Assembly: GCA_030637775.1 (NCBI GenBank)
Contig: DAOWFY010000169.1
Span: 1-12,891 of the forward strand
Source of the DNA: DAOVGU01 sp030637775 [NCBI: bacterium]
GTDB taxonomy: Bacteria; Ratteibacteria; UBA8468
Direction of reading: 5' to 3'
Length of the DNA: 12,891 nt
Part shown: piece by piece, positions 7,110 to 12,891 of the stretch
How the letters are laid out: every line of letters begins with the position of its first letter
Numbering within the stretch: position 1 is the first letter of the stretch
Notes under the pieces: model-generated
Database searches by the model: none
What the model saw: only the letters and a program-made list of their open reading frames with translations
What the model was told of the DNA's origin: nothing
Translations under genes and position numbers: made by a program

Positions 7110-8050
7110 TATTTTGCCCTGATGATGTCACCCCGTCCAAAGCCTTTACCCTGGATGACCTTGCAGATAGAGAATTTATCCTGGACAGCGGTTACCTTGA
7201 TCTGACCGATGCGGGTAGTCTCTGTCCCTAAATTAAGTCCGGTCTCGGGATCGATCAGTTCCTCCCCTGGTTTATAGACGATAAACTCATCCCCGGAGCG
7301 AACATTGGAGTTGCTTCCGGCATTGATATAGACCTTTTTTTCTTTGACTGAAACAATCTTTCCCTGCCAGGGGATTTTCTCCATCCGCTCACAGATAAAG
7401 TTCACCGCCTCCTCAATTGCCTCCCGACAAGCCTTGCCGATGGGAGTCTTGTGGAAACTGCCGATACCAAAGGGTACCCCACCCTTATATCCTCCCAAGG
7501 TAAAGCTACTGCTGCTGGCATTGCCTACCGCCCTCCTGGAAGCCAATACCTGGCCGGTTGTGGTATCATAGACCCTCAGGTCAATCCCAACATGAGCCTT
7601 CTTGCCTCCAACGCCGATTCCAATTCCCTTATAACCAAAGCCAAATCCTCCTCCCCTTTCTCCTGCCTCAAACTCGGTGACCGCTCCATAGACCATAATC
7701 TGGGCACCAATAATCTTGCCGGTCTTGGCCCCGGTCTCCTTACTAATTCTGCCCGAGGCAACCAAATCCTGCTCCTTGATCACATCCTGGAGCCTTTCCC
7801 TCTCCACCACAATGAATCTACCTGTATTTACCAAAGCGGTGGCGAGCATATCACTCATTCCTGTTCCTACCTTCCAATCCTCTACCCACCAGCGGTGCGG
7901 CACCTTCTCCTCAAAGGCCGCCACCGCAATCCGCTTCTTCAGCCCGGTGTAAGGGGTGGGTTTTGCCCCCTCCTTTTCCTCAACCGCAAACAAACCTATT
8001 GCCCCTAAAAAGGAGAAAATCAGTACCAAAATCAACACCTTTCTTACCAT
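7109..8050 (-). CDS. Exported CsgG-family protein with FlgT_C-like C-terminal domain
   Basis: 313 residues. Residues 1-22 form a signal peptide (positive M-V-R-K, then a hydrophobic stretch ending A-I-G-L-F-A). There is no lipobox cysteine, unlike E. coli CsgG. A CsgG-type domain covers about 40-225: R-I-A-V-A-A-F, a G-M-S-D-M-L-A-T-A-L helix, R-F-I-V-V-E-R, G-A-Q-I-M-V-Y-G-A-V, a glycine-rich segment (130-150) and V-G-I-D-L-R-V-Y-D-T-T-T-G. The C-terminal part (229-311) resembles the FlgT C-terminal domain, with V-Y-I-N-A-G-S-N-S-N-V and L-I-D-P-E-T-G. No curli genes are nearby, so it is more likely a general periplasmic or outer-membrane protein of the wider family than a curli secretion pore. 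The ATG at 8048-8050 has AGGGGG (8056-8061) just upstream. It heads the run coaX-DUF1614-birA-corC. Confidence 0.82.
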   Translation of the reverse strand: MVRKVLILVLIFSFLGAIGLFAVEEKEGAKPTPYTGLKKRIAVAAFEEKVPHRWWVEDWKVGTGMSDMLATALVNTGRFIVVERERLQDVIKEQDLVASGRISKETGAKTGKIIGAQIMVYGAVTEFEAGERGGGFGFGYKGIGIGVGGKKAHVGIDLRVYDTTTGQVLASRRAVGNASSSSFTLGGYKGGVPFGIGSFHKTPIGKACREAIEEAVNFICERMEKIPWQGKIVSVKEKKVYINAGSNSNVRSGDEFIVYKPGEELIDPETGLNLGTETTRIGQIKVTAVQDKFSICKVIQGKGFGRGDIIRAK

Positions 8051-8069
8051 TTTCGCCCCCTATTCGCTT

Positions 8070-8250
8070 GTCATTCTGAGGCATAGCCGAAGTGACACCA
8101 TCAGGTGTCATTCCTTCATTTCGTTCAGGACAGGCTCTAAAGGAGCATTAGCGACTGAAGGAACTCATCGAAGTGAGATGCTTCCCCTTCACTTTGTTCA
8201 GGTTCAGAACGACTTCGTCGGGTTGCCACGGCCTTCGGCCTCGCAATGAC
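8070..8250. repeat. Compound hairpin repeat cluster, copy 2
   Basis: The cluster is bounded by GTCATTCTGAG (8070-8080) and CTCGCAATGAC (8240-8250), which are inverted repeats matching at 9 of 11 positions. It contains a perfect hairpin TGACACC-ATCA-GGTGTCA (8093-8110) and a GGCC-TTC-GGCC hairpin within a TTGC/GCAA stem (8223-8246). Two similar 15-mers, TTCAYTTYGTTCAGG (8115-8129 and 8188-8202), point to duplicated or nested elements. Nineteen bases at 8202-8220 recur exactly at 10031-10049. Its left edge is 19 bases before the CsgG-like start codon and its right edge supplies the last base of the neighbouring gene's stop. No coding capacity. Confidence 0.8.
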
Positions 8251-8681
8251 TATGGTTTTATCTTTTTGGGTTGGACAATCTCATCAATTATTCTTGTGGC
8301 ACTATCTACCCTTGGACCAATCTCCCTGTTGCCCGCGGCTACCTCTTTCTCAATTTTTTTGATGATTTCTGCTACCTGCTGAATCCTTCTTTTAGTTGGC
8401 CGGCGGGCGGCAGAAAGAACCTTCTCTATATTTTTGCTTGCTTTCTTGAGAGCTTTGTTCGCATCTCCAAAGTTAGACTCTTTGGCACTAATTGCCGCCT
8501 CTTTCAAATAGTCCTTTACTTCTTCCAGGTAGGGGAAGCTCAGCTTTGCTATCCTTTCCTCAACATTTCTCTCCAGTTTTCGATAAGACAGGCGGCTCTG
8601 ACGAGCAACAAGAATAGAAATAAGCGTCACCGCTACCAAAACCCCGATAAAAATTAATTCTGCCTTTTTCTTCTTCTCCAT
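8250..8681 (-). CDS. Small membrane-anchored coiled-coil protein, unknown function
   Basis: 143 residues; I do not recognise a family. A short basic N terminus (M-E-K-K-K-K) is followed by one hydrophobic helix (about 9-25, L-I-F-I-G-V-L-V-A-V-T-L-I-S-I-L-V). The rest is charged and helical with heptad-like spacing, consistent with a single-pass protein with a cytoplasmic or periplasmic coiled coil. The ATG (8679-8681) has a strong Shine-Dalgarno AGGAGG (minus strand, 8691-8696). The stop TAG shares its last base with the edge of the repeat cluster, so the natural C terminus may have been cut or replaced by the repeat. It is divergent from pilT and upstream of the CsgG-like gene; a role in envelope or pilus function is only a guess from position. 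Confidence 0.7.
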   Translation of the reverse strand: MEKKKKAELIFIGVLVAVTLISILVARQSRLSYRKLERNVEERIAKLSFPYLEEVKDYLKEAAISAKESNFGDANKALKKASKNIEKVLSAARRPTKRRIQQVAEIIKKIEKEVAAGNREIGPRVDSATRIIDEIVQPKKIKP

Positions 8682-8712
8682 AATCCTTCTCCTCCTTTTG
8701 ACAAATTACGAC

Positions 8713-8729
8713 ACTGTATACTATACTGT
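8713..8729. promoter_or_regulatory. Palindrome in the divergent pilT / coiled-coil gene spacer
   Basis: ACTGTATA-C-TATACTGT has half-sites that match as inverted repeats at 7 of 8 positions. It lies 31 bases upstream of the coiled-coil gene start and 84 bases upstream of pilT. Its size and place suit a dimeric regulator controlling the divergent pair, but no regulator gene is in the window. Confidence 0.4.
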
Positions 8730-8757
8730 CTTTAGTAGTAATATACGTAATTAGTCT

Positions 8758-8786
8758 TTCAAATTAAGCATGTAGTAAATTATATT
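8758..8786 (+). promoter_or_regulatory. Candidate promoter of pilT
   Basis: TTCAAA (8758-8763) and TATATT (8781-8786) are separated by 17 bases. The -10 matches the consensus at five of six positions and the -35 at four. Transcription would begin near 8793, giving a short leader of about 20 bases before the ATG at 8814. The sequence before that ATG has no strong Shine-Dalgarno. Confidence 0.4.
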
Positions 8787-8813
8787 CCATGTGATAAAAT
8801 AAATCAAGAAGCC

Positions 8814-9887
8814 ATGATAGATTTTAAGAAGATACTGGCTCACGCCATAAGGGAGAATGCCTCTGACCTCCACCTTAAGGTTGGTAGTTCCCCTCTTCTG
8901 CGGCGCGATGGAATTCTTTCCCGTTTAGCCGAGCTACCCGCAGTAAAAAAGGAGGACTGCGAAGCAATTCTAAATGAGGTCTTAACCGGCCCCGAGAAGA
9001 AAAAGTTTGCCACCGACCAGGAACTTGATAAGGGTTTAGAGTTGCCCGGTCTTTGCCGGCTACGGGTTAATCTCTCCATCGAGCAGTCCCAGCCCAGAAT
9101 CATCTTCCGGCTCATCCCTTCCTCGCCCCTCTCCATTAAGCAACTCAACCTGCCAGCGGTATTGGAAAAAATTGCTCAATCTCCCAGAGGCCTGGTTTTA
9201 GTTACCGGAGAAACCGGGGTCGGCAAGACAACCACCCTGGCGACAATGATTGATTACATCAATACAAATTTTGCCAAGCACATCATTAGCATTGAGGACC
9301 CGATTGAATTTCTCCATCAGGACAAAAAATCTATCGTCACCCAGAGAGAAATTGGCACCGATACCAAATCCTTTGCTTCCAGCCTGCGCTATATCCTCCG
9401 GCAGGATCCGGATGTTATCCTGATTGGAGAGATGCGGGACCTGGACACAGCAAAAGTTGCCATCTCGGCGGCGGAGACCGGCCACCTTGTCCTTTCCACC
9501 TTACATACCAACAACGGCGTCGAGACCATCAACCGGATTATTGATATCTTTTCCCCAAATCAGCAACCTCAGGTACGCAAGCAGCTTGCCGCAATTTTAG
9601 TGGCGGTTATCTGTCAGAGACTGCTCTTGAAGAAGGATGGTTCCGGAAGGATACCCGCGGTAGAGGTCTTGATTTCCACCGCTCTGATTAAAGAAAAGAT
9701 TCTCAAAAGCCAATTGCCAGATATTCCAAAATTAATGGAGGAGGGAAAGACCGTCTATGGAATGCAGACCTTTGATATGGCCCTCCTGGAACTGGTGAAA
9801 GGTGGTCAGGTTAGCGAGGAGGTTGCTCTTGCCGCCAGCACCAGCCCCACCGACTTCTCCATCAAACTGAAAGGTTTCGCCGATTGA
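8814..9887 (+). CDS. pilT: Type IV pilus retraction ATPase, PilT family
   Basis: 357 residues, typical for PilT. It is a cytoplasmic hexameric ATPase that powers pilus retraction. The N-terminal PAS-like domain carries A-S-D-L-H-L-K-V-G (16-24) and the R-R-D-G motif (30-33). The RecA-like core has Walker A GETGVGKT (132-139), the Asp box EDPIE (161-165), Walker B VILIGEMRD (201-209) and the His box TGHLVLSTLHTN (222-233). The C-terminal region has E-E-G-x-x-x-x-G-M-Q-T-F-D, where PilT proteins carry their retraction-related motif; here it reads I-P-K-L-M-E-E-G rather than the A-I-R-N-L-I-R-E-G of E. coli and Pseudomonas. No other pilus genes are in the window, so the motor is encoded apart from the pilus cluster. 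PilT is preferred to PilB because of the length and the missing N-terminal domain. Confidence 0.93.
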   Translation: MIDFKKILAHAIRENASDLHLKVGSSPLLRRDGILSRLAELPAVKKEDCEAILNEVLTGPEKKKFATDQELDKGLELPGLCRLRVNLSIEQSQPRIIFRLIPSSPLSIKQLNLPAVLEKIAQSPRGLVLVTGETGVGKTTTLATMIDYINTNFAKHIISIEDPIEFLHQDKKSIVTQREIGTDTKSFASSLRYILRQDPDVILIGEMRDLDTAKVAISAAETGHLVLSTLHTNNGVETINRIIDIFSPNQQPQVRKQLAAILVAVICQRLLLKKDGSGRIPAVEVLISTALIKEKILKSQLPDIPKLMEEGKTVYGMQTFDMALLELVKGGQVSEEVALAASTSPTDFSIKLKGFAD

Positions 9888-9910
9888 AAAGTCCTTAACC
9901 AAAAAGAGTT

Positions 9911-9939
9911 TTGACAACCCCAATCTATTTTGTTATACT
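9911..9939 (+). promoter_or_regulatory. Strong sigma-70 type promoter upstream of tRNA-Phe
   Basis: A perfect -35 TTGACA (9911-9916), a 17-base spacer and TATACT (9934-9939, five of six) form the clearest promoter in the window. The expected start is near 9946. It most simply serves tRNA-Phe at 10056; the roughly 110-base leader contains repeat copy 3, so the precursor would carry a hairpin 5' of the tRNA. Confidence 0.75.
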
Positions 9940-9978
9940 GGAATATCATCACTCTTATTACTTTTAACTGACATGAAG

Positions 9979-10049
9979 GTCACCCTGAGTGCTAACGAAG
10001 GGTCTCATATAAAGCGAGATTTTTCACTCCGTTCAGAACGACTTCGTCG
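9979..10049. repeat. Hairpin-type dispersed repeat, copy 3 (tRNA-Phe leader)
   Basis: It starts GTCACCCTGAG (9979-9989) and has GAAGGGTCTC (9997-10006) facing GAGAT (10016-10020), then GTTCAGAACGACTTCGTCG (10031-10049). It has the same order and orientation as copy 1, and its last 19 bases are identical to 8202-8220 of copy 2. Its end is 6 bases before the first base of tRNA-Phe. No coding capacity. Confidence 0.72.
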
Positions 10050-10055
10050 CTTTTT

Positions 10056-10127
10056 GCCGAGGTAGCTCAGGGGTAGAGCGCGGCCCTGAAAAGGCCGGCG
10101 TCGGCAGTTCGATTCTGCCCCTCGGCA
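10056..10127 (+). tRNA. tRNA-Phe (anticodon GAA)
   Basis: A full cloverleaf of 72 bases. The acceptor stem GCCGAGG pairs with CCTCGGC, the D arm is GCTC/GAGC, and the anticodon stem CGGCC/GGCCG encloses the loop CTGAAAA with anticodon GAA at 10088-10090. The variable loop is GCGTC and the T arm GGCAG-TTCGATT-CTGCC. The discriminator base is A. CCA is not encoded (the next bases are CTC), so it must be added by the CCA-adding enzyme. Confidence 0.96.
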
Positions 10128-10148
10128 CTCTTATACAATATATCAACA

Positions 10149-10204
10149 TCAGGAGATGTTCCCCGCATCTTCTTCATTGTGGGAAAGGTCTCCTGACCTT
10201 AAGG
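10149..10204 (+). promoter_or_regulatory. Hairpin-rich leader between tRNA-Phe and tatD
   Basis: TCAGGAGA (10149-10156) pairs with TCTCCTGA (10189-10196), extended inside by TTCCC/GGGAA (10159-10163 with 10181-10185). A perfect compact hairpin AAGGTC-TCCT-GACCTT (10185-10200) uses the same right-hand bases, so the two structures exclude each other. CCTTAAGG (10197-10204) follows, containing the AAGG that serves as the weak tatD ribosome site. No T-run follows, so it is not a standard terminator. It may be an RNA processing point, an attenuator-like leader or a repeat of another family. Confidence 0.45.
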
Positions 10205-10213
10205 CTACATATT

Positions 10214-10972
10214 ATGTTTATCGACACCCACAGTCATTTGAACTTTCCTGATTTCAATGAAGATTATCCAGATGTAATTGAAAGGGCGAAAAGTGTGGGG
10301 ATTACTGCTATTCTTAATGTTGGAGCAGATTTGTCAACAAGCAAAAGAGCAATTGACATTGCTCAAAAAGAGGATTTATGTTATGCTACAGTTGGGGTTC
10401 ATCCGACCAATACCAATGACCTGAAAAACAAAGATTATCCAGTATTGGAGGATCTTGCCAAAAAGAAAAAAGTAGTAGCAATCGGCGAGATCGGTCTGGA
10501 CTATTTTTATCATAAGGTGCCCCGTGAAATCCAGAAGGAATCCTTCAAGCAACAGATTCTCATCGCAGAAAGATTAGGGTTGCCGGTCATTATCCATAAT
10601 CGTGATGCCAACGAAGACAGTTTAGCCATTCTTAAAGAAACAAAGGCGAAAAGAGGCGTAATGCACTGCTTTTCTGGGGATAGCAATTTTGCGAGAGGGG
10701 TTCTTTCCCTAGGTCTTCATATCTCCTTTACGGGAAACCTTACCTATAAGAAGAATAAGCCCTTAAGAGGGGTGGCAAGGGGAATCCCTCTGGAAAGAAT
10801 GCTTCTGGAGACGGACTGCCCTTATCTTCCTCCACAGGCCAAAAGAGGAATGAGAAATGAACCCTCCTTTTTAATCTATACCGCAGAAGAATTAGCCAGG
10901 ATCAAAGGAGTACTTATAGAAAATTTAGGAGAGATAACGACTAAAAACGCCAAAGATCTTTTTGGGCTATGA
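10214..10972 (+). CDS. TatD family metal-dependent hydrolase/DNase
   Basis: 252 residues, full length. TatD enzymes are TIM-barrel metal-dependent nucleases (3'-5' exonuclease activity in E. coli TatD); some relatives act in D-aminoacyl-tRNA or other repair reactions, so the physiological substrate is not certain. Metal ligands are in place: H6 and H8 (D-T-H-S-H-L), E92 (G-E-I-G-L-D-Y), H128 (I-I-H-N-R-D), H151 (M-H-C-F-S-G) and D201 (E-T-D-C-P-Y-L-P-P). The start ATG at 10214-10216 has AAGG 9 bases upstream and gives the family's usual N terminus M-F-I-D-T-H. Its stop overlaps the secA start as ATGA, so the two are translated together. Confidence 0.94.
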   Translation: MFIDTHSHLNFPDFNEDYPDVIERAKSVGITAILNVGADLSTSKRAIDIAQKEDLCYATVGVHPTNTNDLKNKDYPVLEDLAKKKKVVAIGEIGLDYFYHKVPREIQKESFKQQILIAERLGLPVIIHNRDANEDSLAILKETKAKRGVMHCFSGDSNFARGVLSLGLHISFTGNLTYKKNKPLRGVARGIPLERMLLETDCPYLPPQAKRGMRNEPSFLIYTAEELARIKGVLIENLGEITTKNAKDLFGL

Positions 10973-12891
10973 AGAAGGAAAATCTTAAGAAAAGATTTCA
11001 TAATATTTTGTCGGAGGCTAAGAAGCAGAGAAGGGGTTTTTTCTGGAAATTCATTTCCACCCGCTCGGAAAGGGTTATTAAGAACCTTTTACCTCTGTTA
11101 GCAAGAATCAATGACCTGGAACCGCAAATAAGCAAACTCACCGATTCCCAATTAGCCGCCAAAACCCCGGAATTCAAGGAAAAACTTTCAAAAGGCGCGA
11201 GCTTAGAAGAAATCCTTCCCGAAGCATTTGCTACCGTGCGGGAGGTGGCAAAGAGAAAGGTTAAGATGCGCCACTTTGATGTGCAGATTCTGGGAGGAAT
11301 CATCCTCTTCCAGGGGAAGATTGCCGAGATGGCCACCGGAGAGGGAAAGACCCTTGTCGCTACCCTCCCCCTTTATCTTATCGCTTTAGAAGGAAAGGGC
11401 GCCCATCTGGTGACGGTCAACGACTATTTGGCTAAAAGGGACCGGGAATGGATGGGTCCCATCTATGAATCGCTGGGACTATCGGCGGGGGTAATTCAGC
11501 ATGATCTGCCTAACATAGAAAGACAAAGAGCCTACAACTCGGACATTACCTATGGCACAAATAATGAGTTTGGCTTTGACTATCTCAGGGATAATATGGC
11601 GATCGCCGCAGAGCATCGGGTGCAGAGGGAGCTTCGCTTTGCCATTGTTGATGAGGTTGACTCCATCCTCATTGATGAGGCAAGAACCCCTTTAATCATC
11701 TCCGGACCCGCAGAAGAGTCAACCGAACTCTATTATAAAATTGACAGAATCATTCCTAAACTTGATTCCAAGACAGATTATCTCCTGGATGAGAAAAGCC
11801 AGACCGTCGCCCTCACCGAGAAAGGGGTAAAAGAATGTGAAGAGTTGCTCAGGGTAAAAAATCTTTACGATGATAAGCATATGGAGTTGGTTCACCATAT
11901 CAACCAGGCGCTGCGCGCCCATTCTCCCCTTTTTCGAAGAGAGGATGAATATATGGTCAAGGACGGTAAGGTGATTATTGTTGACGAGTTTACCGGCAGA
12001 CTTATGCCGGGAAGACGCTGGAGCGATGGGCTACATCAGGCAATTGAGGCCAAGGAGGGGGTAAATATAGAAAATGAAAATCAGACATTGGCCACGATCA
12101 CCTTCCAGAACTACTTTAAACTTTATAAAAAATTGGCCGGCATGACCGGAACCGCTTTCACCGAAGCCGCCGAATTTCAGGAAATCTATAAACTCGATAC
12201 GGTTGTCATCCCCACCAATAGACCCTTGATCCGCTATTATTATCCTGACCTTATCTATAAAAGCGAAAAGGAGAAGTATGCCTCTGTCGTTAAAGAAATT
12301 GAAGAGCTCCATAAGAAAGGCCGCCCCGTCCTCGTGGGAACACCCTCCATTGAAAAGAATGAAAAATTAAGTAGGTTCTTGGAAAGAAAGGGGATTCCCC
12401 ACCAGGTTTTAAATGCCAAATATCATGAACAGGAAGCCAAGATTATCGAAAAGAGCGGGCAGAAATATGCCGTTACCATCGCCACAAATATGGCCGGTAG
12501 AGGAACCGATATCGTTCTCGGCGAAGGTATCGCGGAGATGGGAGGCTTACATGTCATTGGCTCCGAGCGCCATGAGGCAAGAAGGATTGACAATCAATTG
12601 CGGGGGCGTGCCGGAAGACAAGGGGATCCAGGAAGTTCTCGGTTTTACCTCGCCTTAGCGGATGATCTGATGCGAATCTTTGGGGGGGAGAGATTAAAGG
12701 GAATTATGGATAGGTTACCCGAGGGCCAGGAGATTCAGCACCCCTTAATTACCCGAGCCATTGAAAATGCCCAAAGGCGAGTGGAGGGGAGGAACTTTGA
12801 AATCAGAAAGCAACTGGTTGACTTTGATAATGTGATGAACGAGCAAAGAACCGTTGTCTATAATTTAAGAAGGTCGATCTTGGAGGGGGAG
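10969..12891 (+). CDS. secA: Preprotein translocase ATPase SecA (3' end outside window)
   Basis: The frame is open from the ATG at 10969-10971 to the window end: 641 residues of a protein usually 800-1000 long. SecA drives unfolded proteins through the SecYEG channel at the inner membrane. Nucleotide-binding domain 1 carries Walker A T-G-E-G-K-T (123-128) after [16 protein letters not shown] (151-158) and Walker B D-E-V-D (228-231). The preprotein cross-linking domain covers roughly 232-365. Domain 2 includes G-M-T-G-T-A (391-396), [10 protein letters not shown] (506-515) and the arginine-finger region [13 protein letters not shown] (543-555). The scaffold helix begins near 595 (D-F-D-N-V-M-N at 618-624). 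The N terminus has about 15-20 extra basic residues before the usual T-R-S-E-R start. The C-terminal zinc-binding tail cannot be judged. Confidence 0.97.
   Translation, partial: MKKENLKKRFHNILSEAKKQRRGFFWKFISTRSERVIKNLLPLLARINDLEPQISKLTDSQLAAKTPEFKEKLSKGASLEEILPEAFATVREVAKRKVKMRHFDVQILGGIILFQGKIAEMATGEGKTLVATLPLYLIALEGKGAHLVTVNDYLAKRDREWMGPIYESLGLSAGVIQHDLPNIERQRAYNSDITYGTNNEFGFDYLRDNMAIAAEHRVQRELRFAIVDEVDSILIDEARTPLIISGPAEESTELYYKIDRIIPKLDSKTDYLLDEKSQTVALTEKGVKECEELLRVKNLYDDKHMELVHHINQALRAHSPLFRREDEYMVKDGKVIIVDEFTGRLMPGRRWSDGLHQAIEAKEGVNIENENQTLATITFQNYFKLYKKLAGMTGTAFTEAAEFQEIYKLDTVVIPTNRPLIRYYYPDLIYKSEKEKYASVVKEIEELHKKGRPVLVGTPSIEKNEKLSRFLERKGIPHQVLNAKYHEQEAKIIEKSGQKYAVTIATNMAGRGTDIVLGEGIAEMGGLHVIGSERHEARRIDNQLRGRAGRQGDPGSSRFYLALADDLMRIFGGERLKGIMDRLPEGQEIQHPLITRAIENAQRRVEGRNFEIRKQLVDFDNVMNEQRTVVYNLRRSILEGE

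Noticed and set aside
7451-8008. Plus-strand frame of 185 residues opposite the CsgG-like gene
   Set aside because: It is long but antisense to a gene with clear domains and a signal peptide, and has proline- and leucine-rich composition typical of a shadow.
8701-8760. Minus-strand promoter for the coiled-coil gene
   Set aside because: TATAGT at the palindrome could be a -10 box, but no -35-like hexamer lies at 16-18 bases, so I did not call it.
3888-10049. The hairpin repeats as a CRISPR array or T-box leader
   Set aside because: They are not regularly spaced with unique spacers, and there is no T-box sequence or specifier structure upstream of lysS.
10998-11336. Minus-strand frame of 112 residues inside secA
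   Set aside because: It lies fully inside the intact secA frame on the opposite strand and resembles no family; a shadow frame.

Overview
The window looks like a stretch of chromosome from an uncultured, probably diderm bacterium. Evidence for this is a bacterial-type lysyl-tRNA synthetase, SecA, type III pantothenate kinase, a PilT ATPase and a CsgG-family protein with a signal peptide. Small hairpin repeats of the GTCATTCTGAG / CTCAGAATGAC type lie between genes. I associate such repeats with candidate phyla known from metagenomes (for example Omnitrophota or WOR-3-like lineages), but the phylum cannot be fixed from this sequence and is a low-confidence inference.

Left edge (1-1320) is AT-rich and accessory in character. 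It holds the 3' part of a plus-strand gene with two excisionase-type helix-turn-helix domains. A minus-strand VapBC-like toxin-antitoxin pair follows: a ribbon-helix-helix antitoxin and a PIN-domain toxin that overlap by 4 bases. The pair has its own near-consensus promoter and a small palindrome over the -10 box.

The middle (1322-8681) is a long run of minus-strand genes, read from right to left. They are a small membrane-anchored coiled-coil protein, a repeat cluster, a CsgG/FlgT_C exported protein, coaX, a DUF1614 membrane protein, a single-domain birA, a CorC/HlyC-type CNNM-CBS membrane protein, another repeat, lysS, and a uroporphyrinogen-decarboxylase-superfamily protein. The csgG-like/coaX/DUF1614 junctions overlap by one base and birA/corC follow within 3-14 bases, so those five genes look like one operon. 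It combines cofactor metabolism (CoA, biotin) with envelope functions.

The right part (8814-12891) is on the plus strand. pilT diverges from the coiled-coil gene across a 132-base spacer with a palindrome and a candidate promoter. A strong promoter, a repeat copy and tRNA-Phe(GAA) follow, then a hairpin leader, tatD and a 5'-complete secA that runs off the window; tatD and secA overlap as ATGA.

I see no defence island, CRISPR array, insertion sequence or obvious new multi-gene system. The most notable non-coding signals are the repeats placed against gene ends (lysS start, coiled-coil gene stop, tRNA-Phe leader), the alternative hairpins before tatD, and the operator-like palindromes.
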